This document shows, piece after piece, positions 13,530-15,438 of a stretch of DNA of 15,438 bases (position 1 is the stretch's first letter; each line of letters opens with the position of its first letter). The stretch is from an uncultured Flavobacteriales bacterium (GTDB lineage Bacteria > Bacteroidota > Bacteroidia > Flavobacteriales > Crocinitomicaceae): contig CAMLDR010000099.1 in the NCBI GenBank assembly GCA_946478775.1, forward strand, positions 1 to 15,438, in the 5' to 3' direction. Under the pieces are notes generated by a model that was not told where the DNA came from, made no database searches, and saw only the letters and a program-made list of their open reading frames with translations. Position numbers and translations under genes: made by a program.

Positions 13530-15438
13530 ATGACTATGAAAATAACTACTGCTTTTCGATTTAGCATGGGCTTTTTGCCTTTGTTTTTATTTTTTTGTGT
13601 GCATTTTTCTTCACAGGGTCAAATAGTCCTGAACCAAACTACAGCTGCCAATTATGTAGCCAATATTTGTGGTCCGGGAATTACTTTTTCCAATGTTACA
13701 CTCACAGGAGATGCGGCAGCAATCGCTAATTTTACAGGTGGTTCAACGGCAGGTATTGGTGCTGGTATGAATTCCGGTGTTGTAATGAGCACCGGATATG
13801 TTAATACAGCAAATGCACTTCAGGGAGGTCCCGGAACTTTTAAGTCTGATAATAATGCAGGAGCTGCTATTGCAGACTTAAATACAATTGCAGGTGCCGG
13901 TACATTTGATGGAGTTATTTTGGAATTTGACTTTGTACCCATCACTAATAATATTAATGTAAATTATATTTTTGGTTCGGAAGAATACAATGAGTTTGTG
14001 AATTCCGGATTTAATGATGCATTTGCGTTCTTTATCAGTGGTCCGGGGATTGCAGGATCTCCTAATATCGCCCTTATAGGGGCTGTACCGGTAACCATTG
14101 ATAATGTTAACAACGGTTCCAATGCAGGATCTTACAGAAATAATGAGGTTTTAAATAATAATAATCCGATGGATGGGTATACTGTGCAATTAACGGCCTC
14201 AAGAGCAGTTATAGCATGTCAGACCTATCACATTCGATTAATGATTGCCGATGGAGGGGATTCAGCTTATGATTCCTGGGTATTTATACAGGAAAACGGA
14301 TTATTTGCGGTTGGTAATCCACCCGTTTCATCTGTTACATCAAGTGGAGCAGGTCCGGGTATTTTCCCGGAGGGTTGCACAAACAATACCATGACCTTTT
14401 CAATCCCGGCTGCACAGGCGGTGAATTTCTCGTTCAATGTCACCTGGACAGGAACAGCAACCTCCGGTGCTGATTATGCGGCATTGCCAACTACCATTAC
14501 CATACCTGCTGGACAAACTTCTGTTACTATTCCGGTAAACGTGGTTTTAGATGGAATAGCTGAAGGAACAGAAACATTAATTTGTAATTACCCGGCCACA
14601 GTGTGTACCATGGGAACAGCAAGTGTTAACATTATTGATTCCAATCCATTAACAACGGTCGCCAGCGCAGATGCATTAATATGTACCGCAGGAGGCAGTG
14701 TACCGATATCCACCACTTCATCGGGTGGAACAGGAACGATAACCCATACCTGGAATAATGGTGCAGGAACAGGAACCCCCGTAACTGTTGCACCGGCCGC
14801 TACTACAACTTATACCGTTACAGCAACGGATCAATGTGGAAATACCGCAACGGATCAGGTAGTTGTTACAAATGGAGCATTAACAGCACCAACAGTAACT
14901 CCGACAGCAGAATCCTGCGCAAATTATAATAACGGTTCGGTAATTATCAATAACCCGGTAGGCAACGGACCTTATACAGTAAGTATTTCCGGACCAGCTA
15001 CCGGTTCTGTCGTCGAAGCAAATACGGCAGGAGCATCGGCCAATTTCACGAACCTTCCCGATGGAAATTACAATTACATTGTTACCGGTGCAAACGGCTG
15101 TACCCGGACAGGTACATTTACAATTGGGGCCGGTGGAGTTTGTTGTAGTGTTACTGCAGCAGGTTCAAACGTACTTTGTAATGGAGCGTCTACAGGATCT
15201 GCAACTGCAACACCAACCGGTGTAGCACCTTATACTTACTCCTGGACAGGTGGACAGAATTCTCAAACTGCAACGAATTTGAATGCAGGAACTTACACAG
15301 TTACATTGACGGATAATACAGGTTGTGTAGCCACGGCCAATGTATCACTTTCGCAGCCTACAGCCATAACCGGTTCATTGGTAGCAGTGAATGTAAGCTG
15401 CAACGGTGCCTGCAACGGAACGATTACTGTGACGGCAT
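13530..15438 (+). CDS. Large surface adhesin with choice-of-anchor L and SprB-type repeats (cut at right edge)
   Basis: The frame opens at ATG 13530 and stays open for 636 codons to the window edge. ATG 13536 is an equally good start; either gives a signal peptide ending near QGQ (29-31). Order of domains: choice-of-anchor L (about 46-260) with GVVMSTG (83-89), VILEFDFVP (129-137) and FGSEEYNEFV (148-157); a Calx-beta-like domain (about 283-370) with TSGADY and IPAGQTSVTIPV; a PKD-like domain (375-447) with TYTVTATDQCGNTATDQ; then SprB-type repeats (452-533, 537-610, 611 on) with VLCNGASTGSATATPTG and PYTYSWTGGQNSQTATNLNAGTYTV-like sequence, the last one shown only to its first 17 residues or so. 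SprB is a known T9SS-secreted gliding adhesin. The gene follows the PorP/SprF gene by 54 bp without a clear terminator, so it probably shares its operon. A T9SS C-terminal domain is expected beyond the edge. Confidence 0.9.
   Translation, partial: MTMKITTAFRFSMGFLPLFLFFCVHFSSQGQIVLNQTTAANYVANICGPGITFSNVTLTGDAAAIANFTGGSTAGIGAGMNSGVVMSTGYVNTANALQGGPGTFKSDNNAGAAIADLNTIAGAGTFDGVILEFDFVPITNNINVNYIFGSEEYNEFVNSGFNDAFAFFISGPGIAGSPNIALIGAVPVTIDNVNNGSNAGSYRNNEVLNNNNPMDGYTVQLTASRAVIACQTYHIRLMIADGGDSAYDSWVFIQENGLFAVGNPPVSSVTSSGAGPGIFPEGCTNNTMTFSIPAAQAVNFSFNVTWTGTATSGADYAALPTTITIPAGQTSVTIPVNVVLDGIAEGTETLICNYPATVCTMGTASVNIIDSNPLTTVASADALICTAGGSVPISTTSSGGTGTITHTWNNGAGTGTPVTVAPAATTTYTVTATDQCGNTATDQVVVTNGALTAPTVTPTAESCANYNNGSVIINNPVGNGPYTVSISGPATGSVVEANTAGASANFTNLPDGNYNYIVTGANGCTRTGTFTIGAGGVCCSVTAAGSNVLCNGASTGSATATPTGVAPYTYSWTGGQNSQTATNLNAGTYTVTLTDNTGCVATANVSLSQPTAITGSLVAVNVSCNGACNGTITVTA

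Noticed and set aside
9845..15438. Repeats considered as a CRISPR array or mobile element
   Set aside because: The repeats are in frame, about 260 bp, diverged at DNA level and encode Ig-like or SprB-type protein domains.

Overview
The window looks like the chromosome of a member of the Bacteroidota, most likely Flavobacteriales and possibly close to Fluviicola/Crocinitomicaceae. The evidence is a PorP/SprF-family protein, a CHU_C-type (gliding-motility-associated) C-terminal domain, SprB-type repeats, a choice-of-anchor L domain, secreted proteins whose signal peptides end in A-Q or G-Q, and several promoter-like sites matching the Bacteroidota consensus (-33 TTTG, -7 TAnnTTTG). The genus is inference. 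No mobile element, CRISPR array, rRNA or tRNA was found.

Layout. Minus strand, 1-3255: the first 15 codons of an exported protein running off the left edge (1-44), then a two-gene unit in which a large exported M48 metalloprotease (3255-1054) is followed 6 bp later by a small outer-membrane beta-barrel protein (1047-163). Plus strand, 3535-8902: an APC-family amino-acid transporter with a large duplicated soluble insert, a lipoprotein with a TolB-like beta-propeller, the signal recognition particle GTPase Ffh, and a small transglutaminase-like protein. Minus strand, 9654-8962: an exported rhodanese-thioredoxin fusion. Plus strand, 9845 to the right edge: a type IX secretion (T9SS) module. It holds a repeat-rich secreted protein with a CHU_C C-terminal domain, a PorP/SprF-like protein fused to a coiled coil and a SPOR-like domain (start overlapping the previous stop by 8 bp), and the first 636 codons of an adhesin with choice-of-anchor L and SprB-type repeats.

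How the genes fit together. The right-hand block is a coherent surface-protein locus: SprF-type proteins are known to be needed for delivery of their partner SprB-type cargo through the T9SS, and the overlapping start implies coupled translation of cargo and helper. The left block (protease plus barrel) may concern outer-membrane protein quality control. Ffh and the transporter are housekeeping genes.

The features most worth a second look are the tandemly duplicated 47-residue module inserted between membrane helices of the transporter, the PorP/SprF-coiled coil-SPOR architecture, the long C-terminal extension of the M48 protease, perfect 18-bp and 22-bp palindromes between genes, and two mutually exclusive hairpins between ffh and the transglutaminase-like gene. 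I see no clearly new multi-gene system; the novelty is in architectures.
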